Of a stretch of DNA of 64,000 nt, positions 1-14,688 are shown piece by piece (position 1 is the first letter of the stretch; each line of letters begins with the position of its first letter). The notes under the pieces were generated by a model. That model had not been told where the DNA came from and did no database searches. It worked only from the letters and a program-made list of their open reading frames with translations. Source of the stretch: Gymnorhina tibicen (lineage: Eukaryota; Chordata; Aves; Passeriformes; Artamidae); NCBI GenBank assembly GCA_013399875.1, contig VXAZ01000447.1, positions 643,665 to 707,664 of the forward strand. Reading direction: 5' to 3'. The position numbers and the translations under genes are program-made.

Positions 1-1929
1 CTTTCAAAGGTTTAGAGAGAAGTTGTTTTTACATTCAGTGATGAAAGCAGTCATTTTCCACTGCAGTGAGCAGTGCTCCCTGAACCTTAAACTCTGCAGT
101 TTCCTGCCTTTGTACTGCCAAAGGGGGTTGGGAGTGTTAACAGCTTAGGACTGTGAGTACTGAGTCAATAGACATCTTTAACTCTATCTGTAATTTAATA
201 GTTTTAGAAACATAACTGCAAAGTAGAAATGCATATCTTCATAGCAACTTCTTGACCAGAACAAATCTGAAGTATTCTGTAGTACATGAAACCCTAAAGG
301 TGAGTATTAGCAGAACAACTCCTTCTGGGCTGAAACAAATTTGATTATGTGCAGCAGAATGGGAACATAGTCCAGTAAGAAAATGCATGGAGTCAAATAT
401 GAGGATCTTTTGGTGCAGTTTTCTTAGTGCTAGAAGTCCAGTAAGGGTGTAGTTCCATGTGACAGCTGAGACAATTGCCCCTTCCTTTCTTATGCAGTTT
501 CCAGCTGAGAGTTTAGTACTGTGTCCTTTGGTTATGTTTGATTTTCATGGTAGCTTGCATGATAGACAGAGTCAGCTTGACAACCCAGTGAAAAGCTCTT
601 CTGTGATATAGTTATTTGTCTGGTTTAGGAAGTTGGAATGATTTACTGTGTGGTCAGAGGAGTACAAAAGAATATATCAGACTGTTCGTACTGTGTACCT
701 CTAGAGTTTTGGCTCACCTCTGAGGCAATTGACTTGTAACTGCTGTGTTAAGTAATGCTATCAGATCACCACAACCAAAGTTTGGTGATTTTTGTTCTTC
801 CAGTGAATCACCTCTGCTGTGGCAGAAATATTTAATGTGTGCTTTGGTCTGTAGCCAGCCAGGGAGAGTCGAGTTTTTTTACTGTCTTGAGTTTTCTATT
901 ATGGACAGACATTTGCTGCGGTTTTCATAAATACATTGGGAAGGATTTAGTTATGTCTATATCAAAAAGAAAAACAAATTTGTCTTTAAAGTGCAGGATA
1001 TCCTGTCTCTCCATATGTTACTCATCAGGGTAGAAAGATCTAAAGTTGGTTTAAGAAATCCAGGAACACCTTCATTTTCAAGTGATTTTTTAGAGAATTG
1101 GTGGTTGACCTCTGTGTTGGGAAGTACCGGTTTGAGGGCATTTGTCTCCAGGCATTGTGTGGGTTGCAAAACACTCAACTTCTTTTCTAAATGACTGGTG
1201 CTCTCTACTTTGCTCTTCCTGCTCCTTTGCTGTCCATTAAGACCATACAGAAGAATTGAAAAAGAATATTGGTCATTATGTTTGTGGCTTTTTTCTGAAG
1301 ACTTTGCATCTTTTGAGACAGACCGAACTGATTAGGCCTAGTTTTTTAAACTCATGGGATTCTTCAATTGCAAAACGCCAGTCCAGAATCAATATATTTG
1401 GATTACTTAAATAACAAAATAATCACATTATTTAAATAGCAAAATAATCACCAAGTTTCTGGTTGATGAAAATAAGTCATTTTTATTTGGTGCAAGATCG
1501 GTGGTTTCTCATTTTAAGAGCAAAATAAAGTTGAATTCATCTGCCTAAATGTGAATAAGAAAGGTGTCCAAATGAAGGAGGATGGAGTCTTTTCTTGAAC
1601 ATCTAATAATGGTACATAAAATTGTTTGTATGCATCCCTGTATGAAATGCTCTTATCATGCTTAACTCTACAGAGATATATCAGAATAAAACTGATGGCA
1701 TTCTGCTTCTGGTCTGGTACACAGAATGAAATTGAGGAGGAGTCAGCTTTGCTTTGAGATAAGGAATCAATCCTACCTCAATTGACTCTTGTCATATACA
1801 CATTTACCATGCTGAAACATGTCTGTGTTCAAATAAAATTTCTGCAGATAGGAGCCCCTTCCAAAATGGAAGTCTTTGGCATGGAGATAAAAAATGGGCA
1901 TTAAAAGATTGTAGATTGTCAAATGACAG

Positions 1930-4368
1930 TCATGGAATCTTTAAGGTTGGAGAAGACTCTTAAGATCACAAAGTTCAACCATTAACCTAACACTGCCAAG
2001 TCTGTCACTAAACCTGTCCCTAAGCACCACAGCTATACATTTTTCAGTACTTCCAGGGATGGTGATTTTAACACTTCTCTGGGCAGCCTGTTCCAATGCT
2101 TGACAACCCTTTCAGTGAAGACATTCTTCCTAATATCCAGTCTAAACTTCTGGTGTGACTTGAGGCCATTTTGTCTGGTCTTGTTACTTGGGAGAAAAGA
2201 CTGACCCCCACCTCACTACAACCTCCTTTTAGGTAGTTGTAAAGAGAATAAGGTCTCCCTTCAGCCTCCTTTACTCCAGGCTAAACAACCCCAGCTCATT
2301 CGAGTTCTCCCCCTAAGACGTGTGCTCCAGAGGCTTCACTAGCTCTGTTACCCTTCTCTGGACAGGCTCTAGCAACTCAGTGTCCTTCTCATAGTGAGGG
2401 GCCCAAAATTGGATACAGCACTTGAGGTGTGGCCTCACCAGTGCCAAGTACAGGGGGGAAATCAATGCTGTGGTCCTGCTGGCCACACCAGTGCTGATCC
2501 AGGCCAGGATGCCACTGGCCTCCTTGGCCACCTGGGCACTACTGGCTCGTGTTCAGCTGCTGTCGACCAACTTTCCGAGGTGCTACTCTGCTGCGCAGTT
2601 TTCCAGCCACTCTTCCCCCAGCCTGTAGTGCTGCGTGGGGTTGTTGTGACCCAAGTGCAGGACCTGGCACTGGGCCTCGTTGAGACGCACACAACTGGCC
2701 TCAGTCCATCGATCCAGCCTGTGCAGATCCCTCTGCAGAGCCTTCCTGCCCTCCGGCAGATCAACACTCCCAGCCAACTTGGTGTTGCCTGCACACTTGC
2801 TGAGGATGCACTTGATCCCCTCATTCAGATCATTGATAAAGAGATTAAACAGCACTGGCCCTGATACTGAGCCCTGGGGATCACCACTGGTGACCAGCCA
2901 TCAGCTGGATGTAACTCTAGTCACTACCACTCTCTGGGCCCAGCCATCCAGCCAGATTTTACCCAGCAAAGAATACACGCATTCACATCATGGGAAGTCA
3001 CTTTGTCCAGGAGGATGCTGTGGGAAACAGTGTCAAAGGCTTTATTGAAGTTCAGGTAGACAACATCAAAAGCCTTTCTACTGAGTGGGTCACCTGGACA
3101 TAGGAGATCAGGTTGGTCAAGCAGGACCTGCCTTTCAGAAACCCCTGCTGGCTGGGCCTGATCCTCTGATTGTTCTCTACGTGTTGTGTGATGGCAGTCA
3201 GGACGATTTGCTCTGTGACCTTCCCCATCCCAGAGGTCAGGCTCTAAAGCCTGTGGTTCCCCAGATCCTCCTTTCAGCCCTTCATGTAGATGGTGTAATA
3301 TTTGCTAATTTCCAGTCAACTGGGACCTACCTGGTTAAGCAGGACTGCTGGTAAATGATGGAAAGGGACTGGGCAAGCTTTTTCATCAGCTCTCTCAGTA
3401 CCCATGGGTGGATGCCATTAGGTGCCACGGACTTACGCAAGTCTCTAACCCTTTTTTCCTAGATTGTGGGGGTTTCATTCTGCTCCCCATCTCTGTCTTC
3501 TATCTCAGGGGGCTGGGTACCCTGAAAACAGTTGAACTTGTTATCAAAGACTAAGGCATAAAAGGCATTAAGTACCTCTGCCTTTTCCTCATCCTTTTTC
3601 ACTATGTTTCCCTCTGTATCCAGTAAAAGATGAGATTTTCCTTAGCCCTCCTTTTGTTGCTAATGCATTTCAAAAATCCTTTCTTCTTGTCTTTTGTGGC
3701 CGTAGCCAAATTAAGTTCTAGTTGGGCTTTGGCCCTTCTAATTTTCTCCCTGCATAACTTGACGACATCCTTGTAGTCCTTCAAGTTGCCTGCCCCTCCT
3801 TCCAAAGATGATACACTCTTTCCTTCCCCTACTGAGTTCCAACCAAAGCTCTCTGTTCAGGCAGCCTGGTCTTCTTTCTCACTGGCTCATCTTTCAGCAC
3901 ATCTCCTGCTCCTGAGCCTTTGGGATTTCCTTCGTAAAGCACGTCCAGCCTTCCTGGACTCCTATGCCCCCCAGGACTGCCTCCCAAGGGACTCCATCAA
4001 CCAGTCTCCGAAGCAGGCCAAAGTCTGCCCCCCAGAAGTCCAAGGGGGCAATTCTGCTGGCATTCCCTCCTTACTTCTCCAAGAATGAAAAACTATCAGA
4101 TTGTGATGCCCAAGACAGTTTCCAGCATCACCCACCAGTCCTTCCCTGTTTGCAAACAGCAGGTCCAGTGGGATGCCTTCCCTCCTGGCTCCCTCACTAT
4201 CTGTGTCAGGAAGCTCCATCCACACACTCCGTTTCCTCTCTGCTGTGTTGTATTTCCAGCAAACATCTGGTAAGTTGAAGTCCTCCACAAGAACAAAGGC
4301 TGGCAATAGTGAGACTTCTCCGAGCTGTGTGCATTGATGTAGATGCATTTCAGTTGGGCTGTCAATCA
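1930..4368 (-). mobile_element. CR1 LINE, 5'-truncated, about 2.4 kb, inactive
   Basis: Read on the minus strand, broken frames spell CR1 ORF2 from endonuclease to reverse transcriptase. At 3962-4369 there is an endonuclease fragment with the motif EDFNLPDVCW and then LDLLFANREGLVGD. At 3602-3805 is the lysine-rich linker with KGFLKCISNKRRAKENL. At 2583-2855 is the reverse transcriptase region with [16 protein letters not shown] and the downstream LHLGHNNP block. At 2313-2531 is [21 protein letters not shown]. The catalytic FADD box has decayed to CAGN, and the frames are interrupted, so the copy is dead. The 3' end lies at about 1930, where the + strand shows a degenerate complement of the CR1 terminal repeat. 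The 5' end is truncated inside the endonuclease domain, the usual outcome of CR1 retroposition. Confidence 0.95.
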
Positions 4369-7300
4369 TGCTGCCTTTTCAGGGTGAGAAGCTGTAATTC
4401 CTGCATGAAACTTGGAACGCATTTTGGCTCTTCCACTGTAAGAAGTTAATTCTTCCTCAATACTTCTAAAGCCATTTATAATTTAGGAAAGTAGATGTAA
4501 ATTTATTGATGATAGAATTATTTGTTTGTTTAAAGGAACTGGGTCAGAGTAGTATTCTTTGTTCTTTCTGGCTTAGCTCTTCCTGAAGTTGAAACCTACT
4601 ACAGTATCTAATGGTTATTTAGACCTTATTAAAGAGTAAATGTTTAAATCGACATGGCTGTATTTCTTAATTGATTAGAAAAACTGAGATACATCTATCA
4701 TATTGATTCTCTTTTGACTCTAGAGGCTTGGAAAGTTTAGGTACTTTTTCAGAAATAAACTCTCTGGCACTTAGATTGTGGTCCTGAGTAGCTTAAAAGC
4801 TAGTGAAGTTTTGCGGATGGCTGCTTATCCAAAACAGGCAGCAGGAGTCCCAGCTTTGATTAGGAGACAAAATAACAACTTCCTTAATCAATTGCATTTC
4901 TTCTGTACCAGGAGTGATGCTGGAACTTCCCTTGTTGCTTCTGTTTTTACCTTGCAATGTGGTAGGTTGAATTGTTTGTCTTTTCAGGGATACCACATCC
5001 CATTTCCATCCCCACTCTCCTCATGGACAGTGCTGGAGCTATACTTGTGTATCCTCATGCCAAGGGGAAATGATGCCTTATTGTGCTCTAAGTTGGTGCT
5101 CAACATAAAAATTATTATTGCAGCAATTACTGTTTGAACTGCATAGTGTGCTCTCCTGGAGAGCCCCTGTCTAGGCTACATTTGAACTTTCTCCAGGTGA
5201 CATGCGACACAAAGCTTTCCTTTGGATAAAGTGAAATGAGAGAGAAATAGTGACTTTTTGTAGTATAATATTAACTGATTCTTGTTTGTATCTGCTACTA
5301 TTTGTAGACACAATTTGAGATTAAAGGACTCCTCAGAATGGCTTGTGTGACTGTTCTGATAGCTGCAAAGGACAATGAAACGAGATTTGTTGCTTTTAGT
5401 CCAAAAGTTCTCTTGAAACTTAGAAGAAGAAAAAAAAAGACTATCAGAAAAAATTTTAAACTAGTCTAATTGCTATTCTAAGACATTTCGTTAAGGAGAG
5501 TAATAATTTGTAGTTTGTTCCTTTGAATTAAGATAACATACTACATTTCTGAAGTAAAAAAAAGTAACTCTGGCTAGTTCTTTAAGGTTTTACTTTACAT
5601 GTGCACAAGGTGTGTTGCTTCCCATAAACTTAGAGGCATTTTTGATTCACTGAGGTTCTCCTACTGCAGGTTAATATAACAATCTTTGTACACGGTATTG
5701 TCCTGGAATTGTATAGCTGGTTCTGTTGTTCCCCCTGGGTCCAATATGCAACCAGACAGCATTCTCTGTGTACATGTAGTTGCTTTGCCTGCTGTAATGC
5801 TTTATGGCATGTTTGTTTGGCTTGACGACAAGCAGACCGCTGAGAGCTTTCCAAGAATGAGTGGATTTCCAGGTCCTTACTAGAGGAATAACTTCTGGCT
5901 CTGTTTCAGTGTCAGAAAACTGTCCTAAAATGTGTAGATGAATCCTTAAAAATCTGGTGAATATTGTAGAGACTGCAAAACACTTTTTTCCAGTGTATCT
6001 TTTTTGACTAAGTACAGAGCTGCAGATTCAGGTAATACAGGAAAGGACTGGAAAATACAGGGATATCTGAAACCAGATTTATAGGTACTGTGTTTGTATT
6101 TACAAAATTGAGAAGTTGAAACATATTTAAAGTTTTCTGTTCCTTAGAATTGCTCGCAGAATTGTTTCCTGCACAAAGAGATGGCCAGAAGTTTACCTTC
6201 AGGTATTTCTATCTTAAAAAAAAAAAAAAAGGTAATTTCTGTAAGCTCAGAGGCAACATGTAGGGGAGAGAAAGAGGGCAAAGACACCCTTAAGTGGGAT
6301 CTGTACCTTGTCTTCAGAGCAAGATTGCTTGCAAGCATTATGTTCTTATTCTCTTGTACTAAAGGTTTAAGGGTTGTAGTGCAAATATGATTTGTCCTCT
6401 GTATTTCTGTGTCTCGGGGTCTGAATTCAGTGAATAAACAAAAAGAAAGGGTGTGAGGGGAAAACTCAAACCTTGCTGCTGCCTTAAATGTTCCATCCTG
6501 TCCCCTGTCCTTCCACAGGGTGGAAATGTGTGTCCTCTTTCCTTATACTCATTTCCTGCTTTGTCTCCTATGTCATACAGCTGCCTTCATTTCCTCTTAC
6601 TATTGTTGTGACCAAGCCACTTTTCCTACTTTCTCAAGAAGTTTTTTCTGTCTGCAGTGCCGAAGTGTCTACAGGTCTTTCCGACATCTCTTAGGTACTT
6701 AAGGTTTCCAAAGTTTTTTGTCTCTTGCAAAGTGCAAGCATTGTTATGTTCTAGCACTGTGATTATAAAAACCGAAAATGCTTCTCAAAATCAAACAACT
6801 GGAATGTTTGCATATGTTAAAAAAAATGCTATTTTAAACTGAAATTTTCTCTTACGTAACTTCCAGTAGAGTTTAATCAGTACTTGAAATAAGCATTTCA
6901 CATCTATTTACAAAAAAAAAACACCAAAACAAAACAAACCAGAACCTATAGGTAAGGATAAAGACCTTTAATTTTTTTAATTGTTTCTGTTATTGTTGTC
7001 TTTAATATACTAGAACGAGGGGAAGAAACCTGTACATGTCTGCTTTAAAAGCAATTGCCCTGGGATACAACAATGCTTTTTCCTAATATCAATTATTAAT
7101 TGTAAAATGTCTTGAAAAGAGGGTTAAGCATGTGATGTTTACTCGTTGTCTGTGATTTGCCAAAATTAATTTTTCTAGGGAACCTGCATTAAGGCTTGTT
7201 ATCTGTTCTACAGGTACAGGGGCTCTAAGGGGTTGACCTGCATTAATTGCTTCAAATTCATCATTTGGTCTTTTTAGCCATTTATTTGCTTTTATATGCT

Positions 7301-8854
7301 TCATGTCTGGTACCTTTATTACAGTGTCTTCTCAGCCATACCTTTGTTGTCTTCTTTGCATCACAATAAGTTTTCCTGTGTCATGTGCTTTAGTTTTAAA
7401 TTCACAGCTATGATTTTTGTCTCCCTCTGCATTCCTATAGTCTGAAAAAGACAAGGAAATCTGCAAAAAAAAATTTATCAGGGAAAGACAGAAATGTAAC
7501 ATAAATTTCAGATCACTATTCTGAAGGTAACAATTGAGAACTTTAATTACAGAATTAAAGCTAGCAAAAGAAAATATCTTACAATATAAGAGAAAGAAAA
7601 CAATCCAGATACCTATTCTTATATTTCTATGAAGATTAATGTAAGCATGTAATATATCATTGGGGAACAGGTATAAGAAGGAGATAATTAAACACCGAAG
7701 AGAAGATGAAGTTTCTAGGAAACTGTCTTAATTTGAAGATTTTACTTACATATAGGCATATTTTGTCCTTATTTCACTGTGCTAATGTTGTAGTCTACTT
7801 TTCTAGTGCTACACAAGTACTCTGCTTGAAAACAGAAGTGAGTACATAATGTGTGCCTTTGGAAAAATCCACATAAACTAACTGAATTGTCTGTCACTGT
7901 ACACAGCACTGTAGCACACTGAGGTATTTAAAATTCTTTGGATGTTTTTTATGTAAAAAAATAATTAAATAGATACAGGTTCTGGAAAGAATAGTTGTGA
8001 TAAACCTCAAGGTAATACTTTGAAGGCTATCAGCTTGCATACTCCCCATTGACAATAAGGTAATGAGAAATTTTATGGTCACAGATGGGTGTTTTAGGTC
8101 ACTGTCAGGAGGTAGTCTCATGGCCAGTCTATTCCATTTTTCTCTCTTTGGTAATGCCTGTGCAAGCCTTTTTGGCATCATCACTGAAGCAGCAGACACA
8201 GCTGCAGCAAGTCAAGCACTGAGTTAGCAACCTCATGCTGCTATGTTAGTTGACAGCTGTGCACTAAGAAAGTAAAACTCAGGGTAGCATCATGCAGCTG
8301 TTCTGCCCTAGAGAAGCAGATCATTGTCTGCAGAGCTGTGGGTTGCTCACGTCGCAGAATTCCAATACCCACAGCCTGGTCAAAATATTCACAGCACAAT
8401 CCTGGGTCCCCTCTCAAGCAAGCAGATGAAGAGGCAATGTATCAGAAGATGAGAGAAAATTGAATAAGTTTGTAGGCCACTGCCTTAAACTTTGTGAACT
8501 TCCTTCATGTGTTATAAGAAGGTCTTAAGACTGATAATTCAGCTTCTTTGGAGTTCTCATTAGACGTGCTGTCAGTAGCAGTTACTGGCAGAGCAGGACC
8601 TAGTTGCAGTTTGGGGTGGGTTTTTTTTGACTTCTGGGATTTGAACAGATGTTGTAACCTGTGTCCTGGTAGATAAGCTCTCATATTGCAGAGCTACTGT
8701 CTGCCATTTGGTGTAAGCTGTCCTCAGGAGTGAGCCAAATACTGAGTATATCACAGATTGAATTTGTTCATCAGTTGTGTAGTGGCATATTGAAAGCAAT
8801 TGCAAGGCATTTTGAAAAGAAGGGAAAATGTATATACTGGTTGCTATCTGTGCA

Positions 8855-9128
8855 TGTAGTGACTGGACAAGCAGGAATGGCCTTAAACTGAGAGTAGGTT
8901 TAGATCAGATGTTAGGAAGGAATTCTTTACTATGAGGGTGGTGAGGTACTGGAACAGGTTGCCAAGAGAAGTTGTGGATACCTCATCCCTGGAAGTGTTC
9001 AAGGCCGGGTTGGATGAGGCTCTGAGCAACCTGGTCTAGTGGAAGGTGTCCCTGCCCATGGCAGGGGGGTTTGGAACTAAGTGATCTTTAATGTTCATTC
9101 CAACCCAACCCATTCTACGATTCTGTAA
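8855..9128 (+). mobile_element. CR1 LINE 3' tail, about 270 bases
   Basis: The sequence matches the conserved end of avian CR1: a block around TTCTTTACTATGAGGGTGG, then CTGGAACAGGTTGCC, CCTGGAAGTGTTCAAGG, a CCTGGTCTAGTGGAAGG segment, and the terminal ATTCTACGATTCTGT, a variant of the tandem ATTCTATG ending of CR1. It is severely 5'-truncated and has no coding capacity. Confidence 0.92.
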
Positions 9129-12100
9129 CTGTGATTCCTTCTTGGAAACGTTTGAATCCACTGTTCATATTCAAATAAATTTGTCAAACCAATAAACGTA
9201 TCAAGGCATTAAGTTACTAATAATTTAGCAGTAAGTGAAGGGGAAGTCAAAATAGAACATTCAACTCTTGCTCTCTTCCCATGAGTGAGCAAGTAGCTCT
9301 GGCTGTTGGCTGTGGTCTACACATAAATAAACAGGGAGAAGTCACTGAAGGATCTTGAGATATACGGGATTTAGTCTAAGAAGGTAAGACATATCCATTA
9401 GAAACAGCTTTTTTTTTTTTTTTTCTTAATTCTGCTTTTGGTATGTAATGGCATATTTGTGTTAAGGGTTACCTCTGTAGTATATGGTTTTATTGTATAG
9501 CAAACAGTATTCTCAGTTCTCTGTCCCTAGGAAAGCATCACTGCCTCCTGGTTTGTCTATGTGACACCTGGAAGTTAAAGAGCTAAGGGAAGTTGCTTGA
9601 ACTTTTGCATTGAGTTGGTACAAAGCTGGGAACGGAGCCTTCTCTTCTACCACAGCTTTCAATCGGAAAATTTCAATCTGAAGATTTCTCTCCGAAACAT
9701 CATTTTCAAGCAATAGGTCTTTCCTATTATTTTCACTTCCTATTATGACCAGCTTAGTTCAGAACCCCTTTATCCAACAGACTTACACAGGTATATACTG
9801 CTTTGCCACATCATAGTTGTGGTATCAGTGACTACAGAGGAGCAGTAACTTTTGTGTGTTTAATTCAAACATTGTCTTCCATATCTATTTTCACATGAAG
9901 ATGTTGTGCTGCATGTGTTGATTTAGAAAGGTAAAAAGTTGTGACTAGGTACGTTGAGAACTGCCAGACGTATCATACTCTGGTTTCTGATTTCTTGCTG
10001 ATAATACCTAGTACTATGTGCATTAGACAAATGGATCTAAAATATTTATTGATTAGGCTGTGTTTAAAGATGACATTAGTTGTTCCTTCCTAATGTTACC
10101 TAGAAGGTGTAATTCCTATATGCAGTATTTTGAGGCAGATAGCCCATAGGTTATCTGTTTAAAAAAATAGTTGGGATTTTTATGTATATGCAGTAAATAA
10201 AAGCGGCAAAAAATATCCCTGCACACATCCGGTTGTGTTCAAGCCTTGTCAAGCTTTGACAGGATTACAAAAGTCACCACCACTAAATATTTGTTTGTGA
10301 ATTTAGTTAAGAAGTGTTCCCTCTTAACAGTTTCAATTTGCCTTTTCCAGACTCCCGTTTTACTCCTGTGAACACAGGAAACTACAGCTGCTTTGTGAAT
10401 TGTGGGGCAGTAGATTCTGTGTGAAGTGAATGTTGCGTAGCAGGAAGAACAGATAAGCATATGTATTTGGGGAGGCCCATAAACAATATGAAAGAAAATG
10501 TACCTGTGTTTCTTGCCTATCTTTTTATTAGCTTCACTGTTTGGAATTAATTAGAATAACAAATTTGTTCACTTCAGTGCAAAGTTTAATCTCCTTTTTC
10601 AAGAAAAATAATTCCCTAACTTTTCAAAATAAATTTTATATAATTTACTTCTGTCATTTGTCTTTACTATAAAGAAAAAGGTATGTTTAGCGGCTGTTTC
10701 ATTTTTCTCTTTCTAAGAGTACTTAGGCAGAGAAAGCCTCGTCGTGTAAGCCAGAAGGCTGGGTGTCTTGCTGTTTCATCTGCTGGCAGAGAGATGGGAG
10801 TCCTGGGGATTCTTCAGTCAGACGAAAGTTCATAATTCATTCCTTTTGAGCTTTCACAAAATTAATTGAAGTAGAAGTTACAGGACTTCGTTCACAAGCC
10901 AGAGAAGTAGATCAAGAATGTATTGATGTACCTCAAGAATTTTTCCCCAGAAACATTTTGAGGACGGGGAGGGGGAAAAAACTTTTAGTAGGATCTATTT
11001 TTAGAATTAAATTTACTCACCTAATTTTTAAAAATTCATCTGTGTCTAGATGTCATTTATATGCTCTCAGATAAATGCGTAAGAGGGAGCACCAGGAAAT
11101 TTTGGTGTTTCCAAGGTAAAGGCAGTTGTCTTCCCCTCCTATCGCTTTTCTCCACTTGGGAACTTCTACAAAAGTTCATATAAATAAAAGTGGTTTTCAG
11201 TTAATTTAATCTGAATTGTAGGCAGCCCAAAAACGTCATGTATTTTGATGGTAAATTCAATATTCTGAATGTGTCAGATTTGTGTACCCACAGTGCATAA
11301 CGGTCAAAGAGATTGGCAGAGGAAGAAACTGCAGTTTTGGCAACTAGGTAAGGGGCTTTTTGTACCCAGTGAGGCATGGGGAGACAGTTTGGATTTCAAC
11401 ACAGGCAGAAAACATTCTGACCACATGCTTACACGATCAGCAATGAAACAACAAAATATTGACAAGCAGCTACTGTATTTTGATGCATGTAACCTAGGGG
11501 TTATCAGTTTAAAAACAAAACTGCAATTCAGCAGCACTGTAAGAATCTGGATGTGCACAGATAATACAAGGGGAAGTTTATTCTAGGACCTGTCTCCTTC
11601 AGAGCTTCACAGTGTCTGATTTCCCCATAGCCCACATCCTTTCCCATAGTTTGCTCTCACCATGCCAGTAGTCCCTCAGCTTCAGATTTGTATATGCTGT
11701 CTGAGTACAGAATGTATAAAATAAAAGATGGTATTATCTTCAGCTTTCAGAGTTAATTGCTTATTAGAACTAGGCTTTCTTAGGAAATAAAATATGACAC
11801 AGGATTTTTGGTTTTGTGGTGAATTTTGGGGTTTTTTTTTGCCCTAGGATGTGATGTAACTGTAAACTTAAAAGCAAAAAACTTTCAGCATTTGTGCTCT
11901 GCAGTCTCTGGGGACCACATATAGTGACACATTATGCAGCATCATCTAGGGCTTCAGAAGTGTATAAACTGAGATCTAATGTGTAGTATGTAGAAGTTTT
12001 TTAATGTTCATATTGTCAGATAAGCACCACATTTAAATGTGTAGCTACAGTCCATAGAGCTTGGAATTTCAGACATTGTTTCTGTTACCCTTTGAATAGA

Positions 12101-14688
12101 AACAGTCAAAGAATGGATCTGGAAGCCAGCAGGAATTTGACATCTGAGCAAAAAATAAGTGTGTTTAGCTCCCTTATTTTTCTTTCTTTGTGAGAAATGG
12201 TTAGGATGACTTGTTTTTTTCTAATTTTAAAGAAACACTTTTTCCTCATTTAATTCTTATTTCTGTGCAGTAGTGAAATACCATCTTTTTCCACTCTTTC
12301 TGATATTCTCACAAGTGGAGTCTGTAAGTCTTTTAATTTGACTAGCTTGAAGCCTCAGCTAAATAACGCTAAACCAAACCTGTTTGTACACTAAAACCAA
12401 ACCTGTTTTGTCACTGAGGTTGCCATCGTTACTTCATAAGTATGGCACCAAGAGGCACTGAGTCTTGGCTAACATATCTTCAGATATTTATTCACCATTC
12501 TAGTATTGATTCTTCCTTTCTGACAAATTATGCCTGTAACGTTGCAGTTTTGTCTTAATGGAAGAAGAAGATAGGACTTTGATTTTTGAGGAGCAGAGAG
12601 ATGGGGAAAAGGGTGGGCATAGGATCAAATCATAATGGTGTAGTGATTTTCTTCAGTAAACTAATCAATGTCAGTAGCACTTTTAAAACCCATTTCTAGA
12701 CTATGTGTTGCCAGCATTGTCTTGCATCAAACCTACAGTGAACATATCAGGTGGGGTATTTTACTGTCTGCTGGAAAAAGCTAATGAGTGAAAGACCAGA
12801 AGGAATGAGTTCTGGTCTTCCTGGATAGGGCCAGAATTTACAGTGCTGATCTACAGATTTATGTCACCTAGGAATCACACCCTGTAATCTGTTGTTCTAG
12901 TCATATACATCTGAAATGTTTTTCTCTGCAGTCTCATTTTAGACAAATGCATGAAATGGGCTCTAGGCTCAGTTTAACATTTGAATATGATAAATATGAT
13001 GGACTTTACTCAACATGGCATTTTTCAAGTGGGAAGCCTGTAACATGTGTCTAAAGGTTGATAGGACAGTTTAATTTACTGAAAGCTGAAAAATAGACCT
13101 GTGCTCCCTAATGCCTATTTGCGTGTTCTTAACAATGGTGCTTAGCAGGTAGCTTACACCTTTTCCTTTAAAGAATAAGCTTCTTGCATTTATCACATAA
13201 TAGGAGCACGCATGAAGTAGTTACTGTTGAATATCTGATGCGTGAGAAATTCATGTCTTCTCTTATTTTGCGGTGATATGCAGATCTCTTTGTATTAAAA
13301 GGCCTAGCCCCTTTTAATTAACCTCACTGTTGGCAAAAGATAAGAAATGTTCTCTTTTTTTAATATATTTTTTCAGAGGTTGGGAACATTATTTATGAAA
13401 GAACAATTGACATACTGTAACTGTGCAAGCTTAAATTAAGCTGTGTATACTGGCCGGTCAGAATAACTGCAAGTACGTATTGCAGTCATTGACAGAGGAG
13501 AAAGACGTGATCACAGCTGCCCCAGCATGCAGTCCTTGCTGCTCTGAAAGGTTATTTTGTGGTTATATCGACTGTATATAAGGGTTTCTGGTCTCATGTT
13601 AGACTCTAATTAACCATTCCTCCTGGAGTGCTCTGACACACCAGGACCCTGTAGAGTGCCTCTACAGCACTCACTCCCCACAATCAAATATTCCTGCATT
13701 TCACAGTGTATCCATTTTTATCCATATTATCTCCCCATCAGTTTGGATATTGGAGATTTAACAAGAAGCCTGTATTGTGTATATAAATACATCTCACAGT
13801 TCCTTGATCAACATGCTATGTCTGTTTTAATGATGAAGCAGCTGATGTGTTCTGATCAGTGTTCTCAAATATTATAAAACCGTTTTCAATAAATCACTGG
13901 GTTTTTTCCCTTTCTTTGTCATTTATTGGCTCTGTATATCTGGATTTATAGATGCATGATAGATGAAGTATTGTTTGCAGAACAATATGTTTTGCTTCTA
14001 TAAAAGAAATCGATTTTGATGGTCTTCAAGAAAAGGAAATTTTGAGTAATCAGGTCTTCCTAGTTTTGATTTTTTTGGCAGGTTTGGAGAAAAATTGTGG
14101 TTGGCATTTTTTGCAGTAGAAGTTGAGAGTGTCAATAGTAGAGCACAAGGTGAAGAGAGTGAAATCAGCTATTAAAAATGTTTATGGTGAAGGAACTTCT
14201 GGACTTCATACCCGTGTACTGCTGATTTGGAAAGTGCATGTCTGAACCTGAAGGCCTTGGTCTGCCATTTTGGGAGACAAGGAGTTAGTTGGGGATGGAA
14301 AGACTGGAGTTTGTATTCTTTCTGCTCTGTTACCCATTGCTATCTTCATGGATCTGACACTCTGTTTATCTGACAGTGCACTCAGTACTGCTTCGCCAGG
14401 GAAAATTGCACAAAACAAGCCTAGTGCATCAGCATTTTCATTGTGTATTAAGCTGAGCCTCCCTTCACATGGTCACATCCCCTTTTTAATCTGGGATTCC
14501 ATGTCCCTTTCCCAGTCCAGCCTGTTTCTGTGGTGTCTATTGCTGGTCTCCCTGAGCTTCTGTTTCTGTGGTTTGAGTGTTTTTTGTGTGGCTGAGTGTT
14601 AAGACCTGCAGGACTTTTGGAAGTGGTGTTGTTTGGGGGTTAGGCAATACACTGATTTAGTGTTAGTAGTTTGTCATAGACTGAGGTG

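Larger units (their letters stand above)
1..14688. other. Non-coding region upstream of the first CELF1 coding exon
   Basis: No open frame here resembles a known protein apart from pieces of CR1 retroposon. The stretch is AT-rich and holds the antisense CR1 at 1930-4368, a sense CR1 tail at 8855-9128, an A15 run at 6216-6230, a T16 run at 9409-9424 and an imperfect tandem duplication of about 22 bases at 12370-12414. Because CELF1 is known to have distant non-coding first exons, this is most likely CELF1 intron or 5' UTR territory, but I cannot point to a specific untranslated exon. The rest shows nothing I can name. Confidence 0.6.

Noticed and set aside
13889..13894. AATAAA as the end of a separate upstream transcript
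   Set aside because: No gene structure precedes it, and single AATAAA words are expected by chance in AT-rich introns.
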